The position numbers were made by a program, and so were the translations under genes. 54,028 bases of DNA, from positions 1 through 54,028 of the forward strand of contig CANHOA010000021.1 in NCBI GenBank assembly GCA_947462255.1. Reading direction: 5' to 3'. Position 1 is the first letter of the stretch, and each line of letters begins with the position of its first letter. Shown here in pieces: positions 53,517 to 54,028 of the stretch. Origin of the DNA: Flavobacteriales bacterium (GTDB lineage: Bacteria; Bacteroidota; Bacteroidia; Flavobacteriales_D; Crocinitomicaceae). Under the pieces are notes generated by a model that ran no database searches, had not been told where the DNA came from, and saw only the letters and a list, made by a program, of their open reading frames with translations.

Positions 53517-53552
53517 CGAGCCATTGATTGGTTTGTAAACCCAAATGGTTCG
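53517..53552. terminator. Extended stem-loop after the secreted protein gene
   Basis: CGAGCCATT and AATGGTTCG (one G-T pair) form the outer stem and GGTTT/AAACC the inner stem, 12 bp behind the stop at 53505. There is no T-tract, so it is a weak terminator candidate or an mRNA-end structure. Confidence 0.35.
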
Positions 53553-53737
53553 TTGCCGTTCTGGCGAAATGGATCATATTTTTTCTATATGTTCTGCGAT
53601 GAATACGATTAATCATTAAAATAACAAGAAATTAACCCAATCAAACAGAAAAATGAGTTACTTGCGCCCTGAAATAACTAACGAGTACCAGTTAATATGC
53701 ATTATTTTTTGAGTAACAGCCATAATACCAGGCAACT

Positions 53738-54028
53738 ATGTTAAAACAACCAAAAATTTCGGTGCTAATGGCTGTCTACAATACCGATTTTTCTTACATC
53801 AAAAGAGCAATTGATTCTGTATTACTTCAGGATTTTCAAGATTTCGAGCTCATTATTATTGACGATGGTAGCAAGGAAAATAATCGGGAATCGTTAATGG
53901 ATTACGTGGAGAAATACGAGAACAAAATTAGCTATATCCGTCATAGCAATCGCGGACAATCTGAATCAATTAACCGCGGCGTTTTATATAGCCAGGGTGA
54001 ATATATTACCATTATTGACAGCGACGAC
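53738..54028 (+). CDS. Family 2 glycosyltransferase, N-terminal part (runs off the window)
   Basis: 97 codons from ATG 53738 remain open to the end. I-S-V-L-M-A-V-Y-N-T, Y-I-K-R-A-I-D-S-V-L, L-I-I-I-D-D-G-S, N-R-G-Q-S-E-S-I-N-R-G and I-I-D-S-D-D are the standard GT2 beginning with nucleotide- and metal-binding D-D-G-S and D-S-D-D. The remaining gene is outside. It may open another glycan locus. Confidence 0.9.
   Translation, partial: MLKQPKISVLMAVYNTDFSYIKRAIDSVLLQDFQDFELIIIDDGSKENNRESLMDYVEKYENKISYIRHSNRGQSESINRGVLYSQGEYITIIDSDD

Overview
The window looks like a chromosomal segment of a low-GC Bacteroidota bacterium, most likely a Flavobacteriales member near Crocinitomicaceae/Fluviicola; the family-level placement is inference. 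The support is: large secreted proteins with type IX secretion (T9SS) type A C-terminal sorting domains, one with a gliding-motility-associated (CHU_C, type B) C-terminus, promoter -7 boxes of the Bacteroidota form TAnnTTTG, few Shine-Dalgarno sequences, a tRNA without an encoded CCA end, and many signal-peptide proteins ending SxxAQ or FGQ.

Layout. 1-2810: 3' part of a T9SS-exported BNR/PKD adhesin. 2814-8108 (minus): a tight five-gene envelope operon (Gfo/Idh oxidoreductase, lipoprotein, polyprenyl-phosphate sugar transferase, Tat/lipobox amine oxidase, beta-barrel protein). 8126-11396 (minus): the housekeeping operon thrS-infC-rpmI-rplT with a clear promoter and terminator. 11397-12053: a decayed stretch holding the start of an IS200/RAYT-type transposase and a hairpin-rich repeat. 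12054-15036: a LexA-like XRE/S24 repressor facing a perfect 13-bp inverted repeat that overlaps its own -7 box, then a WG-repeat protein. 15134-20386: an aspartyl beta-hydroxylase-like enzyme, then a minus-strand operon with two ketoacyl-ACP synthases III, a dedicated ACP, an SDR reductase, a family 2 glycosyltransferase and a PseH-like acetyltransferase, which together look like a module that makes a short acyl group and puts it on a sugar.

20542-30630: small secreted protein, CHU_C protein, a C40 peptidase/queuosine-precursor transporter/MsrB/MsrA operon, MerR regulator, DUF1295 and thioesterase genes, DUF2927 and DUF2130 proteins, and a papain-like secreted protein. 30787-31203: tRNA-Met with promoter and terminator, followed by the 3' stump of a Nudix gene. 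31209-37492: exported lipoprotein and barrel genes, a second T9SS protein and an exported GH1 beta-glucosidase, followed by four hairpins in 127 bp. 37788-41821: MnmD, an O-methyltransferase and divergent alaS.

41834-49165 (plus): a nonulosonic-acid (pseudaminic/legionaminic-type) surface-glycan cluster: GT2, a transferase resembling sialyltransferase GT42/Maf proteins, PseB, a fusion of a divergent NeuB-like synthase with a CMP-sugar cytidylyltransferase, an SGNH hydrolase, a tandem GNAT and a canonical PseI. PseC and PseG homologues are not in the window. 49269-54028 is a looser accessory tail (DUF4116 protein, exported MetX-like hydrolase, unknown secreted protein, gene remnants) and ends inside another GT2 gene.

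Taken together, much of the window serves the cell surface: glycan building blocks, their acylation and transfer, and exported adhesins. The most unusual items are the NeuB/cytidylyltransferase fusion next to a second synthase, the GT42-like transferase beside it, and the self-contained acyl-ACP module.
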